From NCBI RefSeq assembly GCF_041260155.1, contig NC_091941.1:39628747-39692746 (forward strand): a stretch of DNA of 64,000 bases, read 5' to 3'. This document shows, one piece after another, positions 49,201-59,466 of this stretch (position 1 is the first letter of the stretch; each line of letters opens with the position of its first letter). The position numbers were made by a program, and so were the translations under genes. Source of the DNA: Ptychodera flava. Its lineage: Eukaryota; Hemichordata; Enteropneusta; Ptychoderidae. The notes under the pieces are model-generated. The model saw only the letters and a list, made by a program, of their open reading frames with translations. It was not told where the DNA came from and did not search any database.

Positions 49201-50039
49201 CATTTTGCTGTTCATGTGTCGTAACGCACTTTATACACTGTGAACCCCAATAGTCCAGATCTGTTCATGAATTTTGATCCGCTTAATCACTGACAATATT
49301 GCAATGTGTGATGGTTATAATTTAGTACTCAGTTAGTAGGCCATCTAAAAAACACAATAAATGATTATTTTATTGTATCCCGATTTCCTCATATTTCTTT
49401 ATTATACTCCCTTCGTCACCTTATGTTACATTGGAAAGGGATTTACGACGTTAAAACATCCAAAACATTATTATTGCCATCCTTAAACTGAAATATTTTG
49501 ATCGCATACATGTGCTATATATTGTCTGATTGTACGTAGCGTTCGTATGCATGTTACGGGACGTGGACTGTACTGCGTACCCACGTCCGTGTGGCAATGT
49601 GTACCAAGCCCAAGCCTCATGTTTACAATTAGTAACCGGAGCTGATGCGAATAATGGCTGGAAATTGTTAAATTAAAGAGGTTAGCCTCGATCACATTTA
49701 ATATCCCCTCGGTTCGCAATGAAATGCAGCACGCACATCTGAGTGCTCAATATATAGACAGGTTTCCTTTCGCCTTTGGGCAACAAGACTCGAGTGCACA
49801 GATATGAGACAGTTACTTACGTTTTCCGTGTTGCCGTAATGTAGTTGAGTCTTCTTGAGGCAAAACCACTGCCGTTTCCATTTGTGAGTAAGTTTTGTTC
49901 TCTTCATCAACCAACCTGACTTTTGATATTCCGTATTGGCTTCCTTGTTGTCGTCTGTAGCGCCGTTTTCGCCGTTTACGTTACTGTTGTCAGGGTGCTC
50001 GACAGCAGACGAAGCGCTGTGCTGCTGTTCCTCCGCCAT
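37204..50039 (-). CDS. Small PH-domain protein with C-terminal CaaX-like box, 2 exons, 145 aa
   Basis: Exon 1 is 50039-49821 (ATG to a GTAAGT donor). Exon 2 is 37422-37204 (after TATCCACAG, to TGA). Both are 219 nt and join in phase 0. Residues 1-38 are acidic, polar and probably disordered. Residues 41-130 form one PH domain: GWLMKR (42-47), the basic loop THKWKRQWF (51-59), YVFRL, and the signature Trp in QQEWMQAICFAKA (W122). The K-x(n)-K/R-x-R type basic loop fits phosphoinositide binding. The last four residues are CIIQ (C142), a CaaX-like prenylation motif with Gln last, which favours farnesylation. Two membrane-targeting signals (PH plus lipid) are inferred. I cannot name a vertebrate orthologue with confidence. 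The intron of 12.4 kb holds a transposon and a minisatellite. An extra small exon inside that intron cannot be excluded, but the PH fold reads complete. Confidence 0.85.
38918..39063. repeat. Left terminal inverted repeat of the transposon
   Basis: Mirrors 44826-44993. Its inner part contains a further palindrome (TGGCGGCC...GGCCGCCA), so each end can also fold on itself. Confidence 0.85.
39064..39992 (+). other. Transposon 5' non-coding region
   Basis: About 930 bp between the left inverted repeat and the first ATG. No ORF of note; presumably promoter and leader. A GC-rich patch at 39690-39790 resembles no feature I recognise. Confidence 0.5.
39993..40423 (+). CDS. Transposon segment 1: first zinc module
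   Basis: Starts at ATG 39993 in the context GAAAATGG. CCLC (near residue 20) and YHQSC (near residue 90) make a CxxC...HxxxC module. A second CxxC (CFLC) opens the next module just before the frame breaks. A basic patch (KKRKSS) between them could act as a nuclear signal. Zinc-finger DNA binding to the element ends is inferred. Confidence 0.7.
40424..41961 (+). CDS. Transposon segment 2: second zinc module and linker
   Basis: Opens with a conserved-looking stretch (ARVLGDGKLLAKLSGGDVVA) and KYHPACLTALYNR, which completes the HxxxC half of the second zinc module. The next roughly 400 residues are mostly helical, with no domain I can name. It ends at VVAMDQP, where the frame is lost in a T-run. 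The in-frame ATG at 40433 lies after the first frameshift and is probably not a natural start. Confidence 0.65.
41962..42284 (+). CDS. Transposon segment 3: candidate RNase H-like core
   Basis: Contains FGGLHIEMAALKTIG, SGWTSVLVEAGI and TADSFLKVSSVTRSR. The pattern of an Asp-bearing strand, then Gly-Gly-Leu-His, resembles the first half of RNase H-fold transposase cores. The assignment of catalytic residues is tentative. Confidence 0.55.
42285..44507 (+). CDS. Transposon segment 4: core end, FEN1/XPG-like nuclease, CXC cluster
   Basis: Open for about 740 residues to TAG. The first part has IRSFREGNF and DQAHEQNNGVVKSDGG (candidate catalytic Glu). A PIN/FEN1-type nuclease follows, with the acidic blocks in family order: IVIDGSAL (about 43302), VFDVYLPDSLK with basic residues (about 43437; compare VFDGKPP of FEN1), THEEADTRI (about 43708), ANDTDVV (about 43785) and TGCDTVSAFRGKGKK (about 43965). 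The tail has eleven cysteines in CGCKKECGNRCGCYTC and CTVLCSCTC order, like tesmin/TSO1 CXC DNA-binding repeats. All expected nuclease acids are present, so this half could be active. Confidence 0.8.
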   Translation, partial: ERWCEQRKCESPQFLFWSIILELELTIFILIRSFREGNFSLYREALSELLPHFFANDNVHYARWLPIHLRDMMLIEQSHPEVAREFHNGNFVVHKSGREFSALAIDQAHEQNNGVVKSDGGAIGLTEDPSALRRWMVAGPEVSRLVGQYEASLRNQDESPLKSKTHHEQSLSAQKKFFDNVQKLRAVIEDMGNPFKEESKDLLVLNTKDILDSNVADMITTHYQRGRKQCKEFVEGLQNQEKCLFYEPIKKNKNKFFTNVPKTKNSKLTLLKDDCSLFSRLFISCQSRHCDLQEFFKHENQAYPVSLSDSGKLHSCQKSQLMQVLQEDVILPDFEPSSEAIVIDGSALVNILPPRTSRTFDDYAKEEFIPKVKFYGDKYKRTDIVFDVYLPDSLKAEARSKRGKGVRRRVIGKSKTPTDWRSFLRNDDNKTELFHFLADKIGHIESPNTIIATKDENIICNKVICPDNLVPCTHEEADTRIFVHAKHATMDGIKVLMIRANDTDVVVIAVSVFSTLQEIGLEQMWIRFGYGKDMRWIPIHDIVSNIGPLRASGIPFFHAFTGCDTVSAFRGKGKKSAWRTWNIFEEVSDTFRRLSQQPISVTDDDLTSLEKFVTYMYDRSSTMTSVNEVRLDLFARKQRSYDMIPPTQSALLQHFRRAAYQAGHIWGQAMNNLPDIPTPNDWGWEKRGDTWCIFWTNLSPIASSCQELKKCGCKKECGNRCGCYTCGLSCTVLCSCTCLD
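44582..44587 (+). terminator. Poly(A) signal of the transposon gene
   Basis: AATAAA about 75 nt past the TAG at 44505-44507, before the right inverted repeat. Confidence 0.5.
44826..44993. repeat. Right terminal inverted repeat of the transposon
   Basis: Complement of the left end, with several small insertions relative to it. Contains ATGGCGG and CGGCCGCCAT palindromic blocks. Confidence 0.85.
46894..47404 (+). repeat. Minisatellite, 8 copies with alternating 69- and 50-bp units
   Basis: ATCTATGTAAACTCAGTACA recurs at 46894, 46963, 47013, 47082, 47132, 47201, 47270 and 47339. Spacings are 69, 50, 69, 50, 69, 69 and 69. The short units lack AATATAGACAAGCTGTGAG. It lies in the PH-gene intron. 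Confidence 0.95.
49147..49182. repeat. Hairpin CATGGAGGTAGGAA...TTCCAACCTCCATG
   Basis: Same family as 7744-7775: arms of about 14 bp with one bulge, around a short loop. Confidence 0.5.
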
Positions 50040-52377
50040 CTTGTAAAGATCCTGGGTGGGGATGTTTGTTTGTTGTTGACACTTTTAACCCACAACTTAC
50101 ATCATGTAGCCTACCAATGATAAAGTGCACTGAGATCGCTGCAATGCATTTGTAGCCAGTGTTGCATAACCCGCCCTCTCTTCGTGCCTTGCGGAGTAAC
50201 GAACACTTGACGAAAAAATATACAAGTGAACGAGGTGCACCAGTTGTTTTACCTAAGCTTACTTTACGCATGAGCTGGAAAGTGCGGTTCACACCATGTG
50301 TCGACCCTTTATACTTTTGGTGCCATCTTTGAAGTAATAAATGTGTGCTTGTGTGGTCAAAATGTAAAAAAAAAAAGATTCGAACAGAAATATTCAAAAG
50401 TCATTTCGTCGTAGCCGAAAGCAAGACAGAGGCCTCACTGTTGCCACGGTTACCACTAAACAAATTTAGATTGTCATGGTTGCGGTAATGTTGTTGTGCA
50501 GGTAGTGCATAGTGCGTACTATATTGGACCTTACATTACATGTACGGGGAGGTCCCTGTGTAAACTTGTACAAATTGAACAGAAAATTTCTACAAAATGT
50601 CTTTAATCACATTCACCTTCAATACTGTTGTAGTGGTTACGGGTGAACAAAAATTATCACATTTCTATGAATTCACTTTCCATCATCGCGTTAAGCTTAA
50701 GCTTATTTCACGTTTAATAAGAGTTCCTTTAGGCCCCCCTCATCCCTGGAAATCACTTTAATTGCGGGCTTTTCTTGGAAGAAACACATCAAATACATCA
50801 TTTGGAGGGGTTTAGAATTAGGGTTAGTTTTAAGTTTAAAAGTGTTGTATACCCTACCTGAGAAAAAAATTGGGGTGGGGTCCTTGAGGAACTCTTTCCC
50901 TTTGTAGTATGTTGTACGTTGTTGTTGAACCGATAAAACAGTAGGCCCCTACCCGTACGATCGAAACTATTGAAAGTATTGTTGCCTTTGGGTTACTAGC
51001 TGAGACGAAATATTACATCAGATGCGGAGACCCTATTTCAAGAGAGCAGGAAAAACAAGAGTTGCCTTGTCATCGAACCTTTTGTTTTTTCCATCACAGT
51101 CTGGCCGCGCCGGCAAAATCCCAACAGGTCATATGAAATTGACTGGCTTTCTGTGGACGAAAACTATAAATTATTTCCGGTCGCCGTGTCAACACTGAAT
51201 ACAGTGAAAATATAATTTTTCTGGGTCATTTTGCCTACCTTTGGTGAAAAAAATGTATGGAAACTAAATATTGTGGAAATAAGGTAATCATTTTCAGCTA
51301 ATCATGGACGAAGAGAAAAACAGGTTTCTACAGCGGGAACTGCGCAGTAGCTGGCTTGACGCAGTGATACTTGTTTTGTACTCGAATAATATGAGAAAAA
51401 AGCAGACATTGATTCTTTGAAGAATGCAGTGATATTTCTTTCATTTCAGTTACAATCATTTCATCCCATTGTCTTTCCAGTAAAACATCAACTGCTTGAC
51501 TCACACTTGTCTCGATAAAAAGGCTAAAAAGTGATCTAAATTGGTCGTAAGGGATTTTCCGGGGTTTTTTTTCGGCGAGGGCGGTGGGTTGCTTTTTTGC
51601 GGACGTCAAAACGGGGCTGAACCTCCCCCATCCAACCCCGTGACAAAGGTGAAAAAAATTATATATCTATATATTTGTAAAATTGTTGAAATGTCAGCTG
51701 TAAGATAGGAATTTCAAAGTTTCAATTTTAAAGTTTGGATACAGTATTTTGAATGAGCACCTTCTATGCATAACCAGATGTCCAGAACTGTTGTACATAA
51801 ATGGAAGGGCACGTCGGAAGCTGTAAATGAATGATACAGTTTGTGGTTCGTATGATGCTTTGCAAAACAAACTTCCTATATACAAACATCTAGATATCTG
51901 TTATATAGGCTACATGTCAGATATATTAAATAACCCTATGCGCCCGAAGGGCACGCCGACAAATTCAACTGAATGATGAAATTCGTGGCTGGTACAATGC
52001 ATTTTAGGCAAGTATGAGCCCGTGTTGTAATTCAAAAACACACCGACCCTCCTACCCACTATTCACCATTTCAAACACAGGATGACCTCATGAATCCACC
52101 GCCCCCCTCAGGCCGAAGAAACTGACCAGTCCCTAATTTACTTGTCGATATTACGTCAGTCTGACGTATAGGATGCATCCGTTGAGAGCGGAGAATTCGA
52201 TTGAGAATCTTTACTTTGACAGCCAACAAAAGTGACATATTTCTACACGGGTCTCTTAGGGCGTCCGTCGAATAAAATAGGTTACAAGAAAACGCTGAAA
52301 ACTGATGATGCACAGATTTTGCAGAATCCGTGGCAACTTGTGTCCACCGTGCCATTCACCTATGTTGCACCAAGAGA
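50040..52377. other. Region upstream of the PH-domain gene, no supported gene
   Basis: The first few hundred bases should hold the PH gene's promoter and leader. Short ORFs near 51304-51420 (+) and 51328-51609 (-) overlap each other and lack splice or domain support. Confidence 0.5.
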
Positions 52378-53905
52378 GCCTGGGCAACGATGCTGAAGTT
52401 ATTTTCGTATTCGTTTTCGTATTCGTATTCGTATTCGTATTGGAGTCACTGACAGAAATTGTTATTTTTAGTCCAGGTTTCAGGTATGAAACGTGCAATA
52501 TACGATATTTACTGAGGTTTAAATATTGTGATAATTTGTTTCGTAATTCATCTGCCAAATTTGGTTAATTTACATAAATTTGCATTTGTAGATTTTAAAG
52601 AATTTTGTTCACTTCATTTTATTTGAAAAAAAATACTTAAAATCGGTTGGGATCTGGTAAGGCAGCATCTTCGCTAGCCAATGTCTCTTGACCGGGCAGC
52701 TGGATGCACCCCGAAATCAGGTGGTCAGTGCCAAGTAATGGGACTCGTGAGAGCGGATGCAAAGGAGCTGCCCTGGACTGTACCATTGTTTTGCGGGGAG
52801 GGCAGATTTTTGTGAGGCGCTGCAAAACGGGTGACTGTTGAAAGCTATGATGAACGGGGGACTTGTCTAGGACAACCATCTGAATAAAAAATGTGAAATT
52901 GTTATATCCGGTCATCCTTTTGGACTCACTTTAGAATGATCATATCCATTTACAATTTGTATTTCAAGTATTTTACTTGATTTTGATATGGCTCTACGTA
53001 AACCTGAAATAAATTATAATAACAATACAATACAATACTTTACAAAACTCAGGGAGTGCGGTAAGGCAAAAATTACAAAATTGCAAGTTACGACTAAGTT
53101 GTACGTGCTGCTACAGGGGAGAAAGTAACATAAATCAATGACAATAGGTAGTTTATCTTTCAGAGTAAAGATGTGAGCAATATTATACATAAAACCGGAC
53201 CGACCGATAATTCATGTATTACATTCAATCAGGGCTCAAAGTAGCGACCATTTTCAGTCGCATAGGCGACAAAATTTTATGAGATTGCGACTGAATTTTT
53301 TTCAAGACATTTCTCCATACGTATACGTGATCAAATACAACATATATTCGCTCAGTGTTCACGGAGCATTGTCCTGAAAGGCCACGACCCCAAAATACGC
53401 ATTGAATAAGCATAGCCGTTGAGCGGAGTTACTCAAAGGTTTGAGCGCGTTCTCTCCTCTGCACAGCGCTGCCAATGTGTCTGCTGATGTTATCTTGAAT
53501 GATCTGTCAAAATATCCCATGAATTTAATGATAAATTTTACTACAATCCAATCAAGTATCAGAAGCAGTTTTAGTGCTGTCACATCATTTCAAATGAACC
53601 AATCATAATCCCAGCATAAAATGTCATCAAAATATAGCTGACAAGGGAAAACAAGCAACCAGTAACTGCAACATGTTTCATGCGTTCACGTGCGTAATGA
53701 ATATTTGCGTTAGTGGCATGTGACCGGCTAGACCATTTCCGGAAATTGTCCTTTGGAAAGCAGATCAAAGCATCGGTTTCATCAAGCTTGGACTGGATTA
53801 TCCTGTTTCATAAAGGTTTTGTTTTTCAGCTAGATCTAAATAGCAAGCAACTTTGTTGAAATATCATGGCAAATCTGCCGGGTAGCGACTGCAATTATGT
53901 AGAAC

Positions 53906-54012
53906 CATGGAGGTAGTAGAGAACAGACCATGGATGGGACTGTGGCGATGACCTCAATGACCCGAGCGAGTTCGATACACGCCACAAGTACCGCTGCGAT
54001 ATCACAGCTAGG
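53906..54012. repeat. Half copy of the GCTGTGATATCGCAGC element
   Basis: GATGACCTCAATGACCCGAG and CACGCCACAAGTACCGCTGC, ending ATATCACAGCTA, match one arm of the element at 63806-63935. A CATGGAGGTAGTAGAGA arm precedes it. Confidence 0.6.
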
Positions 54013-54830
54013 ATTAAATGCGCATATGCGTTTGAGTTTTGTTCTCTTGCCTACAAAATATCTATCGAAAGTTGATAGTTGCTGCATTTCTATTCAGAGT
54101 TTTTGTTGAAAAAAGTAGCTATCTACGGCTAGCGGCTTAATTGGTCCCCCAAACTAGTACTGCTGAAAGTTTTTGGAGTGACCTGCAGAACGGAGTTGTA
54201 GAGCGGGGCAAACTGCGTAACACTGAAACTGGATCGCACAGTAACAAATGACGGAAACCGATCGAGCCAGTTGCGACAGCTACTAGACTAGCTGAAGTCT
54301 ATTTATCATAGAATACAGGTATTTCTCGATATTTCGCGATACAAATTAATTTCCATGCATTCTGGTGTATCTTATCATAACGCAAGTTGATCAACATGTT
54401 CTGGCAATGACAGTTGACGCAAACGCAAGAAAGAAAAAGAGATGGGCCGTACTGAAATAAAGACTCTGACAACAGCTCACACATTAATTTAATCTTTATT
54501 AGGGAAACAAATGTACCGATCGGGACATAGGCCTATGATACCATTTTATTCATCTCGTTTTCTTTTATGACGCTTTCCCACATCATATGAGATGATATTT
54601 TCTTTGCGACAGCAGTCTAAATATAGCATGTCATCGACTTAGGGGCATGCGATAACGTTGAGCCCTGCATTCACTGTCGTTATGACGATCACTTTCTCAG
54701 AGATATCAGTTTAAAACAAGAAAATTACCTTTTAAGTTTACAACTCGTCAAATTGGGCGGGTCAGCTAAATTCCATTATCGATAATAATGATGTCAACAG
54801 AATGTTTAAGTTGGTTGTTGTGATAAAGTT

Positions 54831-54864
54831 AATACGAAAACGAATACGAATACGAATACGAAAA
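54831..54864. repeat. Internal (GAATAC)n array
   Basis: The same hexamer as the foldback termini, in the right-end orientation, about 450 bp inside the right end. Confidence 0.8.
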
Positions 54865-54922
54865 TGATGTTTGTTTAAAAAATCTTTCCTCCAAAGACTA
54901 CTACTGGCCCACAGGCGCTAAT

Positions 54923-55090
54923 AGCTTGGTAGTCTGCTAAATAGATCGATTTTCGGCTCGATCTATCGATCCCGTGGTCAGTATGCCCGCCACTGTAACC
55001 TAGTGTGTATTTTGTTACAATGGCGCGCATATCGACTACGGGATCGATAGATCGAACCGAAAATCGATCTATTCAACAGACTACCCAGCT
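54923..55090. mobile_element. Hairpin MITE nested in the foldback element
   Basis: The left arm has GGTAGTCTG and ATAGATCGATTTTCGG plus TCGATCTATCGATCCCGT. The right arm is the complement, ending CAGACTACC and AGCT. Arms are about 58 bp with a few mismatches and the loop is about 50 nt. Confidence 0.75.
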
Positions 55091-56955
55091 AAGGAGTGCC
55101 TGTGTACTGGCCGTTTGTTTTTAAAATCTCTCCTCTAATTATAGCAACGATATCTTTCAATCTAGGGCCTAAAAGATTGGATCTTTTTCAACTTACATTC
55201 TCAAATATTGAAGTATCGATATATTGTCATATAAAAAGCACTTTAAGTTCTGTAAAGACAGTACTTTTATATAATACGTACGAAATTTGGACTAAAAATA
55301 AAAAATTTTGTCAGTGACTCCAATACGAATACGAATACGAATACGAAAACGAATACGAAAACGAATACGAAAATAACTTCAGCATCGTGCCTGGGCAGGG
55401 AAAGGGGTAAAACTAAGAAAACTATCCGGGGAGGGTTGCCTTTTATAAACCCGACTTTTGCCCACGCCGAGTACGTTTTGGACAAGCCTAGTTGTTGTTA
55501 TAATCCAGACTATAAATATGAATATCCTGAAATGGTTACTCAAAAATGATAACCCTCTTTTAATATGATGATTAAGTAATGAGTTGATGATGTACCTCGT
55601 GAGATTTACTTCGATGATACTAGAAAAACTGAAAAAAAAACAACAGTAAAATCGAATCGGATGTGGTTTACGAGTTTTAGGTACATTTTATGAGGAAAGA
55701 CTGCATCGCGTTACACTCCAAGTGATCACCATGGCTGATACAGATTACACAGTGTTTAAAGGGAGTCTGACGGATGAGATTAACATGCACTGGAGTGAAA
55801 TCAACGTCTACTTTTTTTTGTATTTAAGTTGTTTTATTGGTAACATTTTCTTAAGTAACAGTAGCTTAAATTAAAATGGAGTACAGTGCTTAGTTATCTA
55901 CAATTTTGTCTACTTTATTCACAATAAAGTTTTGAAGCTGAACTAACTGCTGCAATTGTCATAGCTTTGCAAATGTTATGTAAAAATATAACTTTTAATC
56001 AAAAAACAAAATAAAGTATAAAAATTGGTTGGCCGAGAAGGCACTTTTCAAGCACAGAAAACTACACAGTGCATTCACCATTAATCCAAGTACATATGAC
56101 AAGCTAATAAATGAGTAAATTTGTGATTGCTTAGACACACTCTCAGCTAAAGCATAGACCCTGGAGCGAGATGCTGATAGTCACGATACTTTTACACTCA
56201 TCAACTGACACTGCTAAAACATGTCTGTGTTTCTAGCTTTTCAATCGTGTAGTAAATTTGTCAGAAAATTAGCAATAGATCATCACTGGAGAGCAGAAAT
56301 TTGTGTACTTGTAGTCGCGTTTTGCAATTTGTACAAGGAAAGGTAACATTTTAGAAAAGTGGCGGTCACACATTTTAGGACCAGCATGTCCGAATCTCCG
56401 AAGCCTACCCTCTCCGTAATTGTTGAAAGCTACCTAAGTTTAGATATGCCTGTCAAAGACAACACCCTCCCTGAATAAACCTTTCAGCATTATTGGTTTC
56501 CCAACAGTCGAATCAACCTGAGTCCGAGACGACGCATTTCAGATAAAATATTAATAAGGGGCCGGGGATAGGCCAAAAAGCAAACTATTTCTTCTGATTG
56601 CAAATTCCATGGAAAACAAAGGCTTGCAAAGTGTGAATTTGATCGGTACACACTCATTGAACTGCAGTCAACCAAGTCACACGTACGTCCCTTTAACTTT
56701 TGTTTTTCTTCAAATCAATTTCTATTCTTTCTTTTTCTACTAGATGTCTCACATCTCACAGTGCTTTCCGTTATAGCATTATGTCTTTCTCTCCTTTTCC
56801 AATTTTCACACTAAGTGGTTGTTCTGGTAGAGATGCCGAGGTGTTCACCATTGTTTATTCTTTGTTGCTAAGTTGTTGGCTGGTTGTGTACTCTTTACAG
56901 CTCACGACTAGAACATCATAGAACAAGCAAAGGTGGACACGTCACCATCTCTACA

Positions 56956-57171
56956 TAACACGATTGGAACTAATTTGGGATAATTGGGTAGTGTAATGCC
57001 GGTTTAATCTGCAAATGTAAGCTCATCTTCTTTTCTTTTTAAGCTACACACCTGTTTTATGAGTAATTTGTCATATTGCAACATCGCATCCAGCTATAGG
57101 ATACCTAACACTCTTGAGAAATTTGAAAAATATGTTCATCCGATTATCCCAAACTAGTTCCAATCGTGTTA
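56956..57171. mobile_element. 216-bp MITE, ends TAACACGATTGGAACTA
   Basis: The left end TAACACGATTGGAACTAATT plus TGGGATAAT is mirrored by ATTATCCCAAACTAGTTCC and AATCGTGTTA. Arms are about 33 bp with few mismatches. Non-coding. Confidence 0.8.
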
Positions 57172-58366
57172 CGTCTGATTTTAGTCAGATTTGGTTTTGT
57201 CCAAGTAACCCTGCGCTCACAGGCTAACTGCAATGCTCTTATTCATTCCAGATAAAACAAGCATGAAGCAACAACTTGCTCAGGGAGTGGCAATACAGTT
57301 AGGATATTACAAAATCACGTGCTACATTGACTATTATACTAGCAAGAAAAGGAATATGTTCTAAGGGGAAAATCGGAAAATAAAGAACCTTTTCCAGGGA
57401 TGTTGCAACATATACTATTCCTTAATGCGATGCAGAATTTTGAATGAAGCCCGAGTCAGCAACGATATAAACGGTAAAAGTCCCAAAATTCGAAGATATA
57501 TTCGCGTTGACTTCAATTATGTTACATACGGGAAAAGGTTGCGTCAAGTCGTCTGTGGAAGGAGAAATCAAATGGAAACTTCAGTACACAAGTGTATTGG
57601 TGTTGTAGATTATAATTATGACATTTAAGTATGGTAAAAAAACTTTTACCAAAATCAATATTTTTTTGAAAAATAAAGATGAAGCTTAAATTGCACTGGT
57701 GACTTGATTTCTTAAGTCTAGAGTAAAATGCATGCGCAGAGTTACAAGAAGCTCAAGATACTGATGTTGCACTTCATGTAGACAGATCATTAGCAGTTTC
57801 TCGAGAGACTCTTCTGCCAGTCGATAAGCTGATAAAAGCAAATGGGTGAATCTACTAGGAAATGAGAAGTCAATTCAAGCATCACATTACGGTCGCTATA
57901 GTGATGATATGTGGAAACGACAACTTTGTTAGGTTACGACACTTCTTACAGATATAGGCTATAGAGCGCGAGCGTCACGTTTGCGTCTTCCTCGACAAAC
58001 ACATATTACATGTGAATATTACATGTGAATATTACAGATATTAACACTTTTCTTATTAATATATTTTCAATAATAGTGTATGCCTTGTAAACTTGAACCC
58101 CTCCCGGTGCTGGGTAAAACGATTTGAATGAACATGTACACCCTAGAATCCTGCACTGCACAGACACCGTGTTACAAAGGAACCGTCCAGATTTTAGAGA
58201 CATTACAGTGCAGATCGACACTGTGAAAACGTTGCATTTGTTTCTGCTCGTAATTTGTCGAAATATTTTGGGCTTCCACGTGAAAACGTCGCCTACTCTG
58301 GACATTTCTAACTACAATACACGACCTCTAGAATTTTTATACGCTATTAAAATCCGCTACGCTATT

Positions 58367-58369
<3 letters not shown>

Positions 58370-58452
<83 letters not shown>
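58370..58452. repeat. (TA)n microsatellite
   Basis: About 40 uninterrupted TA dinucleotides directly before a MITE. Confidence 0.95.
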
Positions 58453-58455
<3 letters not shown>

Positions 58456-58588
58456 ACACAAAATTACTCCCAAGTACAAAGTAATGGTATCTGTTACTTA
58501 AGACTTCATCTGTCTGATGATTGCAGGATGCATGAAACTTATAGGTAACAGATACCATTACTTTGTACTTAAAGTAATTTTGTGTTAT
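58453..58588. mobile_element. 136-bp hairpin MITE inserted in the TA repeat
   Basis: ATAACACAAAATTACT, a 3-nt mismatch, then AAGTACAAAGTAATGGTATC and TGTTAC is mirrored exactly at the right end. Arms are about 45 bp and the loop about 45 nt. Confidence 0.85.
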
Positions 58589-58597
58589 CATTTATAA

Positions 58598-58598
<1 letters not shown>

Positions 58599-58650
<52 letters not shown>
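58599..58650. repeat. (CT)n then (TA)n microsatellite
   Basis: About 20 CT dinucleotides followed by a short TA run; ATATATACAGCGA then occurs twice. Confidence 0.9.
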
Positions 58651-58731
58651 CAGCGAATATATATACAGCGAAGCACAAAGTTGTACCTTTTGGTAAAGGA
58701 AAGAGGTGAACATGTAAAGGTATTATAGGCT

Positions 58732-59133
58732 TTTTTTTTGAAAAAGATAAATTTATTTCCACATAGTCACAAATAAAACAAATCTACATAACTGTGAATG
58801 CATTAAAGTTACAATGCGTCTTGTCAGAAGACAAAAAATACCCCAAATAATTAGCTGTTTAATTACAAAGATCATTATATGAATGCATTCAGGATGCATT
58901 CTTCTCCTTCAAGTCTTACAAGGCTTGAAAACTTTGTGATAAAATCCTAAGTTTTGTTGTTCATCATCTTATAAGTGAAATACAATGTATTCAGCCATGA
59001 GGAGAGATAACATTTCAATGCTACCTTTTTTTTTGAAAAAGATAAATTTATTTCCACATAGTCACAAATAAAACAAATCTACATAACTGTGAATGCATTT
59101 AAGTTACAATGCGTCTTGTCTGAAGACAAAAAA
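58732..59133. repeat. Pair of ~105-bp direct repeats
   Basis: Poly-T, then GAAAAAGATAAATTTATTTC to CTTGTCNGAAGACAAAAAA, occurs at 58732-58836 and 59026-59133 with about 2% difference, separated by 189 bp. This could be a tandem duplication or a very short LTR-like pair. Confidence 0.85.
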
Positions 59134-59466
59134 GGCTGAATATTTGCGATTGAGACAGGCGCCCTCTACAGATAAGTATGATTTACCCAATGATCCGATA
59201 CTACCACACTACATGGACCGCCATGCTCTATCTTGTGTTACACTCTTTTGAAGATCGGTAACACATAAAGTGAGTTTTCATTCTTGACCTTTCTGCTTTT
59301 AATTGACAGTGGAATTCATATGTGCATAAGTATAAAGACTCTAGCACCAACTTTGTCCATCCTACGAATGTTGCATGAGTTCATTGAGCAATGCATCTTG
59401 GGTATCTGAACCATATTAAGGTGCAAGGTAAACCACGTTCTGCCTCTTTGCAACACAGTCGCCAAA

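Larger units (their letters stand above)
52387..55388. mobile_element. 3.0-kb foldback/Mutator-like element with 9-bp target duplication
   Basis: The element begins ACGATGCTGAAGTTATTTTC and ends with its complement at 55388. Both sides are flanked by GCCTGGGCA (52378-52386 and 55389-55397). The inverted ends (about 89 and 101 bp) contain a tandem hexamer GTATTC (GAATAC on the other end) and then TTGGAGTCACTGACA. The interior has no transposase-like ORF, so it is non-autonomous. A 9-bp duplication with long, tandem-rich ends fits Mutator-superfamily foldback elements; the class is inferred. Confidence 0.85.
55398..59466. other. Gene-free stretch before RPS29
   Basis: No confident gene. A Kozak-like ATG at 55732 opens a short reading frame without a convincing donor. 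Repeats in this stretch are listed separately. Confidence 0.5.

Noticed and set aside
51304..51609. Overlapping ORFs on both strands (38 codons + strand, 93 codons - strand)
   Set aside because: The minus-strand ORF lacks an ATG at its start, neither has a recognisable domain or good splice sites, and they exclude each other.
55732..55860. ATG in strong context (CACCATGG) opening a frame MADTDYTVFKGSLTDE
   Set aside because: The frame runs into a poly-T tract and a hydrophobic tail with no convincing donor or following exon. It remains a possible first exon, but unsupported.
58124..58591. Long ORFs of alternating Ile-Tyr on both strands
   Set aside because: They are translations of the (TA)n microsatellite.
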